A stretch of DNA of 64,000 nucleotides from assembly GCA_041394265.1 (NCBI GenBank), contig JAWKIO010000006.1:372001-436000 (forward strand), read 5' to 3'. Below are positions 14,981 through 24,380 of the stretch, piece after piece. Position numbers and translations under genes: made by a program. Below the pieces are notes generated by a model. That model had not been told where the DNA came from and searched no databases. It saw only the letters and a list, made by a program, of their open reading frames with translations. The first letter of the stretch is position 1; the number at the start of each line of letters is the position of its first letter. The DNA comes from Acidimicrobiales bacterium (GTDB lineage: Bacteria; Actinomycetota; Acidimicrobiia; Acidimicrobiales; SZUA-35).

Positions 14981-17874
14981 ATCCCCTCCAATCGGACCAG
15001 GGTGGCCAAGGCGTCGTCGTCGAGCTTGGCGAACCACGATGAGCCGTTGCCGATCACCCGATCGGCCAGCTCCCGTTTGGCCTCGAGCAGGGCGGCCACA
15101 CGGTCTTCGACCGTGCCTTCGGTGATGAGGCGATGCACCGTGACGGCCCGATCTTGGCCGATGCGATAGGCACGGTCGGTTGCCTGATCCTCGACCGCAG
15201 GATTCCACCACCGGTCGTAGTGGATCACCTGGGTGGCCCGGGTGAGGTTGAGTCCGGTGCCGCCAGCTCGCAACGAGAGCAGCAAGACGCCGAGATCGCC
15301 GGCCTGGAATCGATCGACGAGGCATTGGCGGGCCACGGGCGACAGGCCACCGTGGAGCAGCCCGGCCTCGATGCCCCGATCATCGAGATGCGCGGCGAGG
15401 AGCTCGGCCATGGCAACGTATTGGGTGAACACCAGCGTGGCCTCACCATTGGTTGCCGCCGCATCGAGCAGGTTGTCGAGTGCGTCGAGCTTGCCGGACC
15501 GGTCGACGAGCGGCCCGGACTGTCCGAGGTAGTGGGCGGGGTGGTTGGTGATCTGCTTCAGCGCCGTCAACAACTTCAGCACCATCCCCTGCCGTACCAG
15601 CCCTTCGTTGGCCTGCACATCGGCGAGGACCTCTTCGGTGGTGGCTCGGTAGAGCGAAGCCTGCTCGGCGGTCAGCGGCACGATCACGTTCCGCTCGATC
15701 TTCGCCGGCAGTTCGGGCGCGATCCCCGGGTCGGTCTTGCGCCGGCGCAACAGGAACGGTGCCGTCGCCTTGGCGAGGCGCACGGTGGCGGATCGATCGT
15801 TGTCGCGCTCGATCGGCAGCGCGACGTCTCGACGGAACCGGTCGAGTGGCCCGAGGAGACCGGGGATCGCGAAGTCGATCAGCGCCCACAGCTCGGTCAG
15901 CTGATTCTCGATGGGCGTGCCGGTGACAGCGAACCGTACGTTCGACCGCAGCATCCGCATCGCCCGTGCCGAGCGGGAACGGGCGTTCTTGATCTGCTGT
16001 GCCTCGTCGGCCACCACGAGGTCGAAGGGCAGCGTCGCGAGGTGCTCGGCGTCGGATCGCACCACCCCGTAGGTGGTGATGACGATGTCGCCCGGCTGCA
16101 ACGAGCGGAGCCGCCGGCCGGCCCCGTGGTAGCGGCGCACCCGGCACGATGGAACGAACCGGCGAGCTTCTCGCTCCCAGTTCGCCATGAGCGAGGTGGG
16201 GCACACGACGAGGGTCGGCCCGCCGCGCTGGGCGTGGAGGGCGAGGATCTGCACGGTCTTGCCCAGACCCATGTCGTCGGCCAGCACACCGCCGAGGTGG
16301 TTGGCGGCGAGGTTGGACATCCAGGCCAGGCCCTGACGCTGATATGGCCGCAGGGTGGCACACAGTCCCGGTGGCTCGCCTGCCTCGGCCATTGCACCCA
16401 CCCCGGAGGGCGACAGCGACGCCAGCACCTCGGCGAGATCGCCCTCGATGCGCAGCTCGACCGGCTCGGCGGCGTCGCCGGCGTCGGGGTCGTTCCAGCT
16501 TCCGGCGAGCCCGGCCGCCATGGTCTCGCCGATCGTGAGTTGCGGCGGTGGCTGACGGAGCCGCTGGCGCAGGGCAGCGTCGATCCGGACCCACCGGCCC
16601 CGGATCGGCACCACGCTGCGCTTGGCGAACGACAACACCTCGAGCTCGTCGGCGGTGAGCGCCAGGCCGTCGAGCAGGTACTCCCAGTTGACGGTGAGGA
16701 GGTCGTCGAGACTGCCGATCGCCGGACCGCCACCCTTGGCGGCGCTGGTGGCGACGAGGCGTCGATCGAGCGACGGCGCAACGAGGCTGGCCGGCCATCG
16801 CACCTCGATACCGGCCTCGGCCAACGCGTCGAGGGAGTCGAGGAAGTCATCGAGGTCGTCGTCGCCGAAGTCGACCTCGGTGGGGCGGGCGTCGTCGATC
16901 GAGGTGGCGAACAGTGGCGAGATGGCCGCCGCCCGGCGGAGCCCGGCCAGCAGGTCGATCTCGGCCTGGTCTCCCAGGAGGCGGAGCACCTCGGCCGGGG
17001 TGTTCCACAGGTTCGCGGCATCGACGAGCAGCGACGGATCCTGGCGGCTACGGAGCTGGAACCGCAGGGTCCAATGCTGCCGGCCCGGATCGATGGGCTC
17101 CGGCGGCGGCACAGGCGGCGCCGTCGGGTCGAGCGGCGAGTCCTGATCGATGTTGGCTTCGGTGATGACCAGCTCGTCGGGCGGATCGACCGTGACGGTG
17201 AACACCGCCGCCGCACAGTGCTCGGTGGCGATGTCGGACACCCATGGACGCAGGTGAGGAACGCGGGTGGGTTCCAGCTGGGCGAACAGTGGTGACGACG
17301 CAACGGCCGCCGCGCCGGAGGAGCGCACCATCCGGTCGGCGATGGCGTCGTAGCAAGCCCGGATGGCGAACGACGGATCGACGATGGTCTCGCGCCCGGC
17401 GACCGGCCCCACCGCCGACGGCACACAGTGGCCGATCGCCGGAAGGGCGTCGGCGAGTTGGGCGACGAGCTGGTGATCGGCCGGGTCGAGCGGGTCGACT
17501 CGCCAGGCATCCCAGCCGTTGGCGCTCACCCACGGCAACAGACGACCGCGAGCCACCAGACCGAGGCCTGAGCGCAGAATGGCGCCCCACACCGTGACCG
17601 AGCGGGTGGACTCCTGTCGCACCGAACGGCCGCCCAGCACTTCGATCGCGTCTCGGATGGGGAGACGCCGGGCGGCGACCGCCGTGCGCAGCGGGCCCGA
17701 ACCGAACGGCACCACGAGTGCAACGTCGATCGGCTTGTAGCGCGAGTCGGAGCGCGCCATCGGCAAGCCACCGACGTCGGCAGGATCCCACAACGCAAAG
17801 TAGGAGGCTCGGGGAGGATCGAGCGGGACGAACGTGGCCTCCCACGACGGCTCGATGGTGTCGATGTCCTCCAC
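14977..17874 (-). CDS. SNF2-family helicase/ATPase (first copy)
   Basis: A 965-residue bacterial SNF2-type DNA translocase. A long N-terminal region (about 1-500) typical of bacterial SNF2 proteins leads to the ATPase: RPYQRQGLAWMSNLA, motif I DDMGLGKTVQIL (about residue 533), motif II VVADEAQQIKN (DEAQ) and motif III TGTPIENQLTELW. The C-terminal lobe has LLSLRAGGTGLNLT, HYDRWWNPAVEDQATDRAYR and IGQDRAV. It should use ATP to move along double-stranded DNA or displace bound proteins. GTG 17874 is supported by TACGCT ending 8 nt upstream. It is co-translated with the SWIM gene. It is a diverged paralogue of the gene at 20411. Confidence 0.93.
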   Translation of the reverse strand: MEDIDTIEPSWEATFVPLDPPRASYFALWDPADVGGLPMARSDSRYKPIDVALVVPFGSGPLRTAVAARRLPIRDAIEVLGGRSVRQESTRSVTVWGAILRSGLGLVARGRLLPWVSANGWDAWRVDPLDPADHQLVAQLADALPAIGHCVPSAVGPVAGRETIVDPSFAIRACYDAIADRMVRSSGAAAVASSPLFAQLEPTRVPHLRPWVSDIATEHCAAAVFTVTVDPPDELVITEANIDQDSPLDPTAPPVPPPEPIDPGRQHWTLRFQLRSRQDPSLLVDAANLWNTPAEVLRLLGDQAEIDLLAGLRRAAAISPLFATSIDDARPTEVDFGDDDLDDFLDSLDALAEAGIEVRWPASLVAPSLDRRLVATSAAKGGGPAIGSLDDLLTVNWEYLLDGLALTADELEVLSFAKRSVVPIRGRWVRIDAALRQRLRQPPPQLTIGETMAAGLAGSWNDPDAGDAAEPVELRIEGDLAEVLASLSPSGVGAMAEAGEPPGLCATLRPYQRQGLAWMSNLAANHLGGVLADDMGLGKTVQILALHAQRGGPTLVVCPTSLMANWEREARRFVPSCRVRRYHGAGRRLRSLQPGDIVITTYGVVRSDAEHLATLPFDLVVADEAQQIKNARSRSARAMRMLRSNVRFAVTGTPIENQLTELWALIDFAIPGLLGPLDRFRRDVALPIERDNDRSATVRLAKATAPFLLRRRKTDPGIAPELPAKIERNVIVPLTAEQASLYRATTEEVLADVQANEGLVRQGMVLKLLTALKQITNHPAHYLGQSGPLVDRSGKLDALDNLLDAAATNGEATLVFTQYVAMAELLAAHLDDRGIEAGLLHGGLSPVARQCLVDRFQAGDLGVLLLSLRAGGTGLNLTRATQVIHYDRWWNPAVEDQATDRAYRIGQDRAVTVHRLITEGTVEDRVAALLEAKRELADRVIGNGSSWFAKLDDDALATLVRLEGM

Positions 17875-17882
17875 GACTCCAC

Positions 17883-17888
17883 AGCGTA
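17883..17888 (-). promoter_or_regulatory. -10-like TACGCT for the first SNF2-SWIM operon
   Basis: TACGCT reads on the minus strand from 17888 to 17883 and ends 8 nt before GTG 17874, without a ribosome-binding site. The same hexamer precedes the ABC-F gene at 55472. Confidence 0.5.
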
Positions 17889-17933
17889 GGGGAACATTCG
17901 TTCGCTTCTACCGATGGTCGACCGAACTTCGTG

Positions 17934-17939
17934 TATGCT
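17934..17939 (+). promoter_or_regulatory. -10-like TATGCT for the lipoprotein gene
   Basis: TATGCT lies 74 nt upstream of ATG 18014. The gene has its own ribosome-binding site, so this would be a leadered transcript. No convincing -35 was found. Confidence 0.4.
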
Positions 17940-18013
17940 CGCCCGTCGACGGCGACGCAACTGCCCGCCGCCAAATCGAACTCGACCGGGGTTCGCAACT
18001 CATGGAGGGAAAC

Positions 18014-18289
18014 ATGAAGATCAACCGAGCCATTGCTCTCGCGTGTGCCTGCGCCATTGCGCCGTTCACCGTCGCCGCTTGTGGCGATTCCTACGACCGG
18101 ACCGAGTTCATCGACGAACTCGTCCAGACCGGCGCCACCGAGGAGCAGGCGACCTGCATCACCGACCGGGTCGAGGCCGAGATCGGCATCGACCGGCTCA
18201 ACTCCCGAGGCAGCGATCTCACCGATGAGGAAACCCAGATCCTCACCGACGCGACGTTCGACTGCATGTTCGGCACCGACGAAGGGTGA
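18014..18289 (+). CDS. Small lipoprotein with one Cys-pair helical module
   Basis: A 91-residue secreted lipoprotein. A basic start (MKINR), a hydrophobic core and the lipobox VAAC predict lipid attachment at Cys23. GGAGGG at 18004-18009 is the ribosome-binding site and fixes the start. The mature part has an acidic helix with EELV-like and EEQATCI segments and a second Cys in TDATFDCMFG. The same pattern occurs twice in the lipoprotein at 31662-32117, so both belong to one family of small surface proteins. The function is unknown. It is divergent from the first SNF2 operon and convergent with the DUF4214 gene. Confidence 0.75.
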   Translation: MKINRAIALACACAIAPFTVAACGDSYDRTEFIDELVQTGATEEQATCITDRVEAEIGIDRLNSRGSDLTDEETQILTDATFDCMFGTDEG

Positions 18290-18332
18290 CGATCGCGTAA
18301 CAGCGGCGGCCACGGCCGCCGACGATGTGCTA

Positions 18333-18368
18333 GCACGACGGTGTCGACCAAGTGGGACACCGTCGTGC
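18333..18368. terminator. 13-bp stem-loop between convergent genes
   Basis: GCACGACGGTGTC (18333-18345) pairs perfectly with GACACCGTCGTGC (18356-18368) across 10 nt. It lies 43 nt after the lipoprotein stop and is its likely terminator. Confidence 0.75.
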
Positions 18369-18441
18369 GAGCCATGACCTCCCGGGTGGTCGCCGCCAGC
18401 GCTGAGCGTGCACGCCGAGGTGGGAGCAGTGTTGACGGAGA

Positions 18442-18472
18442 CCACACGGTCGACGCGAGGTCGACCGTGTGG
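18442..18472. terminator. 13-bp stem-loop, 5-nt loop, after the DUF4214 gene
   Basis: CCACACGGTCGAC (18442-18454) pairs perfectly with GTCGACCGTGTGG (18460-18472). It starts 3 nt beyond the stop codon of the minus-strand DUF4214 gene and is its likely terminator. Confidence 0.75.
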
Positions 18473-18475
18473 ACC

Positions 18476-20275
18476 TCAAGGCTGTGTGCCCGTGCGCAGG
18501 ATGTTCTCGGTCGAGTCGACGAACGAGTTCAGCATGACGTTCCTGCTGACACCGTTGGACAACTGCTCCTGCCAGTACGCAGCGCCAGCGGCGTCGGGTT
18601 CACGGTCGAGCACGTTGCGATAGAGCTGGGCGATGGCCACCGCATCGGATGGGTTGGTGCCGTAACGCTGGCGATACTCGGCCGACACGGCGAACGAGTC
18701 GATCATGGCGTCGAGGGTGAGCCCTCCGGCCTGTTGCGCCGCCCAGTAGCGGTACCCGAGCTCATCGGGGAAGCGGCCGAACACGGCCCGGTAGAGGCGA
18801 ATCAGCTCGCCGGCGGCCGACGTCTGCGGCGGTGCCGTTCCCGTGGCCTCGACCGCGATCGACGATTGTGCGGCGGCCAGGACGATCGCGGCGGTCGAGG
18901 TGTTGCCGGCCTGACTGATGATGCTCACGATCTCGCCGGCCGTGACCGGACGACCCAGGATGCCCGAGAGCGCCTGCTCGACCACTTCCTCGGGCGTCAT
19001 GTCTGCTCTGAAGCGAGCGGCGCCCTCGCTCGATCCGAGGAGTCCACGAGCGACGGTCTCGAGCGAGTCCCCGGCGATGAGGCGAGAGATCCAGAACGAG
19101 CGACCGGCGGCATCGGCACCTCGGCCCGTCACCGCGACGTACAGACGGTCGACACTGTCGTGCAGCGGACGGTCGGCCTCGGTCCAACGCAGCCAGAGGG
19201 GGTCGGAGGCACCGGTGGCGGCGGCCACGATCGGGCCGACCGGCTGGCACTGGTCGCCGACACACGAGGCGATGTCGACGAGCATCGTGGTGAGGTCATC
19301 GCTGATCTCGACCGGTGTGACGCGCTGACCGGGGGTGGCACTCTCGATGGTCTGGGTCCACTGGCGTCCGTCGCCCACGTCGATCATCTGGATCATCCGA
19401 GCGTCGTCTGGCGACCGCTGAGCGAGGAGCTGTCCGCTCGTCGCGATCTCGACGGTGGTGCCGAGCTCGACGTCGACAGGGACCAGCTGGATCAGCCGGG
19501 TGGCAATCGTGGTGCGATACAGGTGGATGCCTGCCGCCACCCCGCCGACCTGTGGTGAGGGTGAGGCGAAATAGACCGACGAGCCATCGGGGGTCAACGC
19601 TGCGTCGACGATGGTCGTGGGTTCGACGGTGACCTTGGTCAGGGTCGACGCAGCCACGTCGAACACCCCCAGCTGGCCGATGGCGGTGTCCTCTCCACGC
19701 CAGATCAACACTCGGCCACCGTCGTCGCTGATGTCGATGGGCCGGCTGGTCGAGCCGGCGTCGCTCGGCAGCACGACCAGCTGTCCGGTCGACCGGTCAT
19801 ACCGATGCACAAGCAGCCCACGACCGTCGGCGGCCGGCGCGGCGAACGCCAGGAAGCGGCCGCCCCCCGAGAGCACGATGTTCGACATGGGCTGACGCAC
19901 GGGCAGGGCGACGATGCTCGGTCCGGTCGACCCGATCAGTCGCAGGGTTTGCCCGGCATCGAGCGTGGCCACGACGCTTCCATCGCTCGCCATCGCCACC
20001 TCGGACACCGCCGCGCCGAGGGGAACGATCGAGTCGTCGGTGGTGTCGAACCGCGCCAGCGAGTCGACACTCGACACCACCGCATTGGTGACATGGACGG
20101 TGCCATCGGCACTCAGCGCGTGCGGACGTTCCCCGCGGCCTCCGGCATCGGGGGCGTCGACCCCGCCGACGGCTCCCACCGGTGCCGCGGTGGCCGCCAC
20201 GAGCGCAAGCGACGAGCCAATGGCCCACAGTGCCGCGGACGGCCTCGATCGACGAAAACGATCCAACATGATCAC
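18476..20275 (-). CDS. Secreted beta-propeller-like protein with DUF4214 repeats
   Basis: A 599-residue exported protein. The signal peptide (basic MLDRFRRSRPS, then LWAIGSSLALVAATAAPVGA) is followed by about 320 residues of repeating short strands (ALSADGTVHVTN, ISDDGGRVLIWRGED, LTPDGSSVYFASPS), the look of a WD40/TolB-like beta-propeller. Three DUF4214-type segments fill the C-terminus: RLYVAVTGRGADAAGRSFW, RLYRAVFGRFPDELGYRYW and QLYRNVLDREPDAAGAAYW. DUF4214 is found in bacterial exoproteins of unclear role. GTG 20275 or ATG 20269 can start it, with GGAG on the upstream side. It lies between the two SNF2-SWIM operons and is divergent from the second. Confidence 0.8.
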   Translation of the reverse strand: MIMLDRFRRSRPSAALWAIGSSLALVAATAAPVGAVGGVDAPDAGGRGERPHALSADGTVHVTNAVVSSVDSLARFDTTDDSIVPLGAAVSEVAMASDGSVVATLDAGQTLRLIGSTGPSIVALPVRQPMSNIVLSGGGRFLAFAAPAADGRGLLVHRYDRSTGQLVVLPSDAGSTSRPIDISDDGGRVLIWRGEDTAIGQLGVFDVAASTLTKVTVEPTTIVDAALTPDGSSVYFASPSPQVGGVAAGIHLYRTTIATRLIQLVPVDVELGTTVEIATSGQLLAQRSPDDARMIQMIDVGDGRQWTQTIESATPGQRVTPVEISDDLTTMLVDIASCVGDQCQPVGPIVAAATGASDPLWLRWTEADRPLHDSVDRLYVAVTGRGADAAGRSFWISRLIAGDSLETVARGLLGSSEGAARFRADMTPEEVVEQALSGILGRPVTAGEIVSIISQAGNTSTAAIVLAAAQSSIAVEATGTAPPQTSAAGELIRLYRAVFGRFPDELGYRYWAAQQAGGLTLDAMIDSFAVSAEYRQRYGTNPSDAVAIAQLYRNVLDREPDAAGAAYWQEQLSNGVSRNVMLNSFVDSTENILRTGTQP

Positions 20276-20397
20276 ACCACCTACTCCTGCCCGTTCGCGA
20301 GACTAGCCCGACCTCGTGCGCGAGAAACCGGCCTACCCGGATCGGTGTGTGAGCAACCGTGCGATCCGACGACGTCCGCACCGGCCCCGACCGTGCC

Positions 20398-20403
20398 TAG
20401 CCT
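20398..20403 (+). promoter_or_regulatory. -10-like TAGCCT for the second SNF2-SWIM operon
   Basis: TAGCCT ends 7 nt before ATG 20411. It is identical in sequence to the element before 4213. Confidence 0.5.
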
Positions 20404-20410
20404 GGTCAGG

Positions 20411-23290
20411 ATGCGCGCCGTGACCGATCCCGTGGCAGCCCTCCTGGGGACTGCCGGCATCGAGGCCACCTTCGTGCCGTCGGATCCGCCTCGGTCGAGC
20501 TGGCTGGCGTTGTGGCACCCCGCCCAGCTCCTCCCCGATGCCGACGCATCACTGCGGCTGGCCCTCCCCATCGATGAGCGCATCGTGGCGACCGAGGCGG
20601 CCGTGCGGCGAGTCTCGTTCGCCGATGCCATCGATGCTCTCGTCGCGATCGATCCCACCACGGTGGGCGCCTCCGTCGCTGCCCTCGCCACCGCCGTGCG
20701 GTGGGCACTCGGTCAGATCGCAGCGGGCTCGATCCGCCCGGGCCTCACGCCCAGCGGACGCGACACCTGGCAACTCGGCCCGCTGGCGGCATCGGCTCGC
20801 GCCGACTTCGACGCCATCGCCGCGGCCTATCCGGCCGCTGGTCGGGCGACGATCTCGCGGCTGTCGACCGATGCCGACGGTCGCGACATGCCGCTCATCC
20901 CCACGGGCCGGCACACCGTCGAGGCCATCGCCGACGCCGTCGCCGACACCCTGGCCCGCACCAGCGCGCTACCGCAGGCCGTGGGTCACGACGCCTTTGC
21001 CACCACCCGTCCGGTCACGATCGACGCTCGGGCCGCCATCGAGTCCTACCAGGGTCTGGCCGGTGACCGCGCCCCGCTCGTGACGCTCCGACTCCGCCCG
21101 CCGTCGCCGCTCGACCTCGACGGCGACTTCACCGCATCGCTGGCATTCCAACACCGCGACGACGCCAGCGTCGTCCTCCCCGTCGGCGCGCTCTGGGAAG
21201 CACCACCACGGATCCGCGAGCGACTCGCCACCGCCGAGGCGGAGTTGTGGTCGACGCTGCGACGAGCGGCGAAGATCTGGCTGCCGATCGGCCGGTTCCT
21301 CGATACCGACCGACCGAGCGAGCTCAAACTCGACGACGACGAGGTCGACGAACTGCTCGGACCGATCGCCAACCGGCTCGGCGCGGTCGGCCTGTCGATC
21401 CTTGCGCCCAACGATCTGTTCGCCGCGCTGTCGTTCCGCCCGGTGCTCGTCGGTGCGCCTACGTCGCTCGGCGGCACCCGCCTCGACCTGAGTTCGCTGC
21501 TCGAACTGCAGTGGGAGGGCTCACTCGACGGCGAACAGCTGACCGACACCGAACTGGCCGAACTCGCTCGGTCGAAGCGATCGCTCATCCGCCTCCGAGG
21601 TCAGTGGATCAAGCTCGACGATCGATCGATCCAGAGGATGCGAGAACGGCGTGCCGTCGCGGCAACCTCGGCAGTGGCCGCCGCCCTCGGTTCCGAACTC
21701 GTGATCGACGGCTACACCATCGATGTCTCCGACCTCCGCCCGCTGCGCGACCTTGCCCAGCGATTGCGCTCGATCGACTCCAACGAGCAGCTGAGCGCTC
21801 CCGAGGCGCTCGACGGCACCCTGCGGCCGTACCAGGAGCGGGGTCTCGCCTGGCTCGACGAGATGGACCGGCTCGGGCTTGGCGGCATCCTCGCCGACGA
21901 CATGGGTCTGGGCAAGACCGTGCAGGTCATCGCGCTCCACCTGACCCGGATGGCGAGCAACGACGCCGACCGTCACAAACCAATGCTGGTCATCTGCCCG
22001 GCGTCGGTCGTCGGCAACTGGGAACGAGAGACCAAGCGATTTGCCCCGGGTGTGCGAGTCATCCGCTATCACGGCGCCACCCGCACGCTCCCCGATGACG
22101 GCGTCCGCCCCAGCGACGTGGTGCTCACCACCTACGGTGTCGCCCGCCGTGATCGCGTACTCCTGGCCGACACCGATTGGGGCATCGTCATCACCGACGA
22201 GGCCCAGGCGATCAAGAACCCCAACTCCCACACGGCACGGGCCATGCGGGCGATCGGGCGCACGTCGACCCGCATCGCGCTCACCGGCACGCCAGTGCAG
22301 AACCAACTGACCGATCTGTGGGCGATTCTCGACTGGACCACCCCCGGCCTGCTGGGCCCGCTCGAACGTTTCCGGTCAGAAATCGCGACAGCGGTCGAGC
22401 GCGACCGTGACCCGGTCGAGACCGAGCGCCTCAACCAACTCCTGCGACCGTTCCTCCTCCGCCGCCGCAAGACCGATCCCGACATCGCACCCGACCTCCC
22501 GCCGAAAACCGAGACGAACGAGATCGTTCCGCTCACCGTCGAACAGGCGGCGCTCTATCGGGCCGTGGTCGACGAGACGATGGCGAACATCGCCGGCAGC
22601 GAGGGTTTCGCTCGCCGCGGTCTGGTCCTCGGTCTCGTCACCCGTCTCAAGCAGGTCTGCAACCACCCTGCACACTTCCTCGGAGAAACCGGGCCACTCC
22701 CCCGCCGGTCGGGCAAGCTCACCGCCGCCACCGAACTGCTCGAGGTCATCCGCCAGGAATCCGATGCGGCCTTGGTCTTCACCCAGTACGTCGCCATGGC
22801 CGAGCTCCTCGACACCTACTGGCAGCAGCTGGGATTCCGGACACTGGTGCTGCACGGCGGCCTCTCGCTCACCGAACGAGATGCCCGCGTGGCCGCCTTT
22901 CAGCGGGGCGAGGCCGACGTCTTCATCATCTCGCTCCGTGCCGGCGGCGTCGGACTCAACCTCACTGCCGCAACCCATGTGCTGCACTATGACCGGTGGT
23001 GGAATCCGGCCGTCGAGGATCAGGCGAGCGACCGAGCCTGGCGCATCGGCCAGACTCGTCCCGTGCAGATCCACCGACTGGTCTGCGAAGGAACGATCGA
23101 GGACCGCATCGCCGCCATGCTCGACGACAAGCGGGGTCTCGCCGACGCCGTCGTCGGCTCGGGCGAGGAGTGGATCTCCCAGCTGAGCGACGACGAGCTC
23201 GAGCGCCTGGTTTCGCTGAGTGGCGACCGGTACGGCGGGGACGACTTCGCCGACGAGGCCGACCTCGTCGGCGACGAGGGGACACCATGA
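20411..23290 (+). CDS. SNF2-family helicase/ATPase (second copy)
   Basis: A 959-residue paralogue of the helicase at 14977-17874, also with a long bacterial N-terminal region that opens alike (EATFVPSDPPRSSWLALWHP here, EATFVPLDPPRASYFALWDP in the first copy). The ATPase core has RPYQERGLAWLDEM, DDMGLGKTVQVI (about residue 495), VITDEAQAIKNPN and TGTPVQNQLTDLW. The second lobe has VLHGGLSLTERD, SLRAGGVGLNLT and HYDRWWNPAVEDQASDRAWR. The start at ATG 20411 is 7 nt after TAGCCT; a GTG at 20420 is possible. Its stop overlaps the SWIM start (ATGA). Both copies look intact, so their roles have probably diverged. Confidence 0.93.
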   Translation: MRAVTDPVAALLGTAGIEATFVPSDPPRSSWLALWHPAQLLPDADASLRLALPIDERIVATEAAVRRVSFADAIDALVAIDPTTVGASVAALATAVRWALGQIAAGSIRPGLTPSGRDTWQLGPLAASARADFDAIAAAYPAAGRATISRLSTDADGRDMPLIPTGRHTVEAIADAVADTLARTSALPQAVGHDAFATTRPVTIDARAAIESYQGLAGDRAPLVTLRLRPPSPLDLDGDFTASLAFQHRDDASVVLPVGALWEAPPRIRERLATAEAELWSTLRRAAKIWLPIGRFLDTDRPSELKLDDDEVDELLGPIANRLGAVGLSILAPNDLFAALSFRPVLVGAPTSLGGTRLDLSSLLELQWEGSLDGEQLTDTELAELARSKRSLIRLRGQWIKLDDRSIQRMRERRAVAATSAVAAALGSELVIDGYTIDVSDLRPLRDLAQRLRSIDSNEQLSAPEALDGTLRPYQERGLAWLDEMDRLGLGGILADDMGLGKTVQVIALHLTRMASNDADRHKPMLVICPASVVGNWERETKRFAPGVRVIRYHGATRTLPDDGVRPSDVVLTTYGVARRDRVLLADTDWGIVITDEAQAIKNPNSHTARAMRAIGRTSTRIALTGTPVQNQLTDLWAILDWTTPGLLGPLERFRSEIATAVERDRDPVETERLNQLLRPFLLRRRKTDPDIAPDLPPKTETNEIVPLTVEQAALYRAVVDETMANIAGSEGFARRGLVLGLVTRLKQVCNHPAHFLGETGPLPRRSGKLTAATELLEVIRQESDAALVFTQYVAMAELLDTYWQQLGFRTLVLHGGLSLTERDARVAAFQRGEADVFIISLRAGGVGLNLTAATHVLHYDRWWNPAVEDQASDRAWRIGQTRPVQIHRLVCEGTIEDRIAAMLDDKRGLADAVVGSGEEWISQLSDDELERLVSLSGDRYGGDDFADEADLVGDEGTP

Positions 23291-24375
23291 CCGAGACGAA
23301 CCGACCCTCGGCCGTCTGGGGGCAGCGCTGGCTCGAAGCGCTCGAGCGTGACCCGAGCTACGGCCTCGACGCACTGTCGGTTGGTGAGCGTGTTGCTCGC
23401 GCCCACGCCGAACCCGACGTGCAGATCAAACCGGGCGAGGCCCAGGTGGCCGTCGCCGCCGGGCCTCGTCTCCGCTATCACACCAGCCTGTTCACCCCGG
23501 TTTTCGACAACGCTGTGTGGAGCGCCTTCTTCGACCATGTGGCCACGAGTCCCGCCCGCTCGGCAGCGCTGGCGAGCGGCACGCTGGACGCCACTCTCGA
23601 CGACGACCTTCGACTCCTCGGCATCGATCTGCTTCCTCAGCCCGGCGAGGTGACCACATCGTGTGACTGCGCAGGCTGGTCGAGTCCGTGCAAACACGTT
23701 GCCGGCGCGCTCGTCGCCGTCGCCGATGCGATCGACGACGATCCGATGCTCTTGCTCGCACTCCGCGGTCGGAGCCGGGCCGACGTCGCCGCCGCCATCG
23801 AGGAACGCCGGGCCGACATCGCCGGCGTCACCGGCGTCGACGAGCTCGCTTCGCAAGCATGGTTACGCCCGACACGCCCGCTGCCCGTCCTCGACCGCTC
23901 GCCGATCGAACCAGGGACGGCGCCGTCGTGGGGCGCACCACCGTCGACCGCGCCGTTCTCCGCCGCAGGACTCGAACTCATCAGCTCTGATCTGATCCAT
24001 CGAGCGGCCGACATGGTGAACCGCCAGCACCCGACCTGGCTCGAGCTCGACCCAGTGACCGATCTCGCCCGACTCGCTCATGCGTTTCCCAAGCCGAAGG
24101 ATCGCAAGCGCATCGCCGAGCACTCCGGGGTCTCGGCCCGCGAGCTCGGAGCGAGAGCGGCGGCATGGGCCGTGGCCGGCACCATTGGGGTTCGAGCCCA
24201 CGTCGGCCCACTCGACACCCGCCGCATCGCTGCCGACGCGCAGCTGCGCCGAGTCGATGTCGACGGCGCGGCACAATGGTTGCGCTTCGAAAAGCGTTCC
24301 GGCCGGTGGCTCCTGACCGACGGCCCCGTCGACGATCCGGAACAGCTCCTCTCGTCCGACCCGATCGGGTTCTGA
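23287..24375 (+). CDS. SWIM zinc-finger protein (second copy)
   Basis: A 362-residue partner of the second SNF2 helicase, starting at ATG 23287 in a 4-bp overlap with the helicase stop. The SWIM finger CxCx6CxH is at residues 126-137 (SCDCAGWSSPCKHV). The protein begins VWGQRWLEALERDPSYGLD and ends RWLLTDGPVDDPEQLL, matching the first copy (RWRSVLHLEMGFD and WVLESGGLDDPEDL) in layout. It is presumably a nucleic-acid- or partner-binding subunit. The gene ends 5 bp from the converging stand-alone receiver gene. Confidence 0.85.
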   Translation: MTETNRPSAVWGQRWLEALERDPSYGLDALSVGERVARAHAEPDVQIKPGEAQVAVAAGPRLRYHTSLFTPVFDNAVWSAFFDHVATSPARSAALASGTLDATLDDDLRLLGIDLLPQPGEVTTSCDCAGWSSPCKHVAGALVAVADAIDDDPMLLLALRGRSRADVAAAIEERRADIAGVTGVDELASQAWLRPTRPLPVLDRSPIEPGTAPSWGAPPSTAPFSAAGLELISSDLIHRAADMVNRQHPTWLELDPVTDLARLAHAFPKPKDRKRIAEHSGVSARELGARAAAWAVAGTIGVRAHVGPLDTRRIAADAQLRRVDVDGAAQWLRFEKRSGRWLLTDGPVDDPEQLLSSDPIGF

Positions 24376-24380
24376 AGGCG

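Noticed and set aside
15133..17295. A 720-codon open frame on the plus strand.
   Set aside because: It is antisense to the first SNF2 helicase, whose motifs are intact. It has no ribosome-binding site or family motif.
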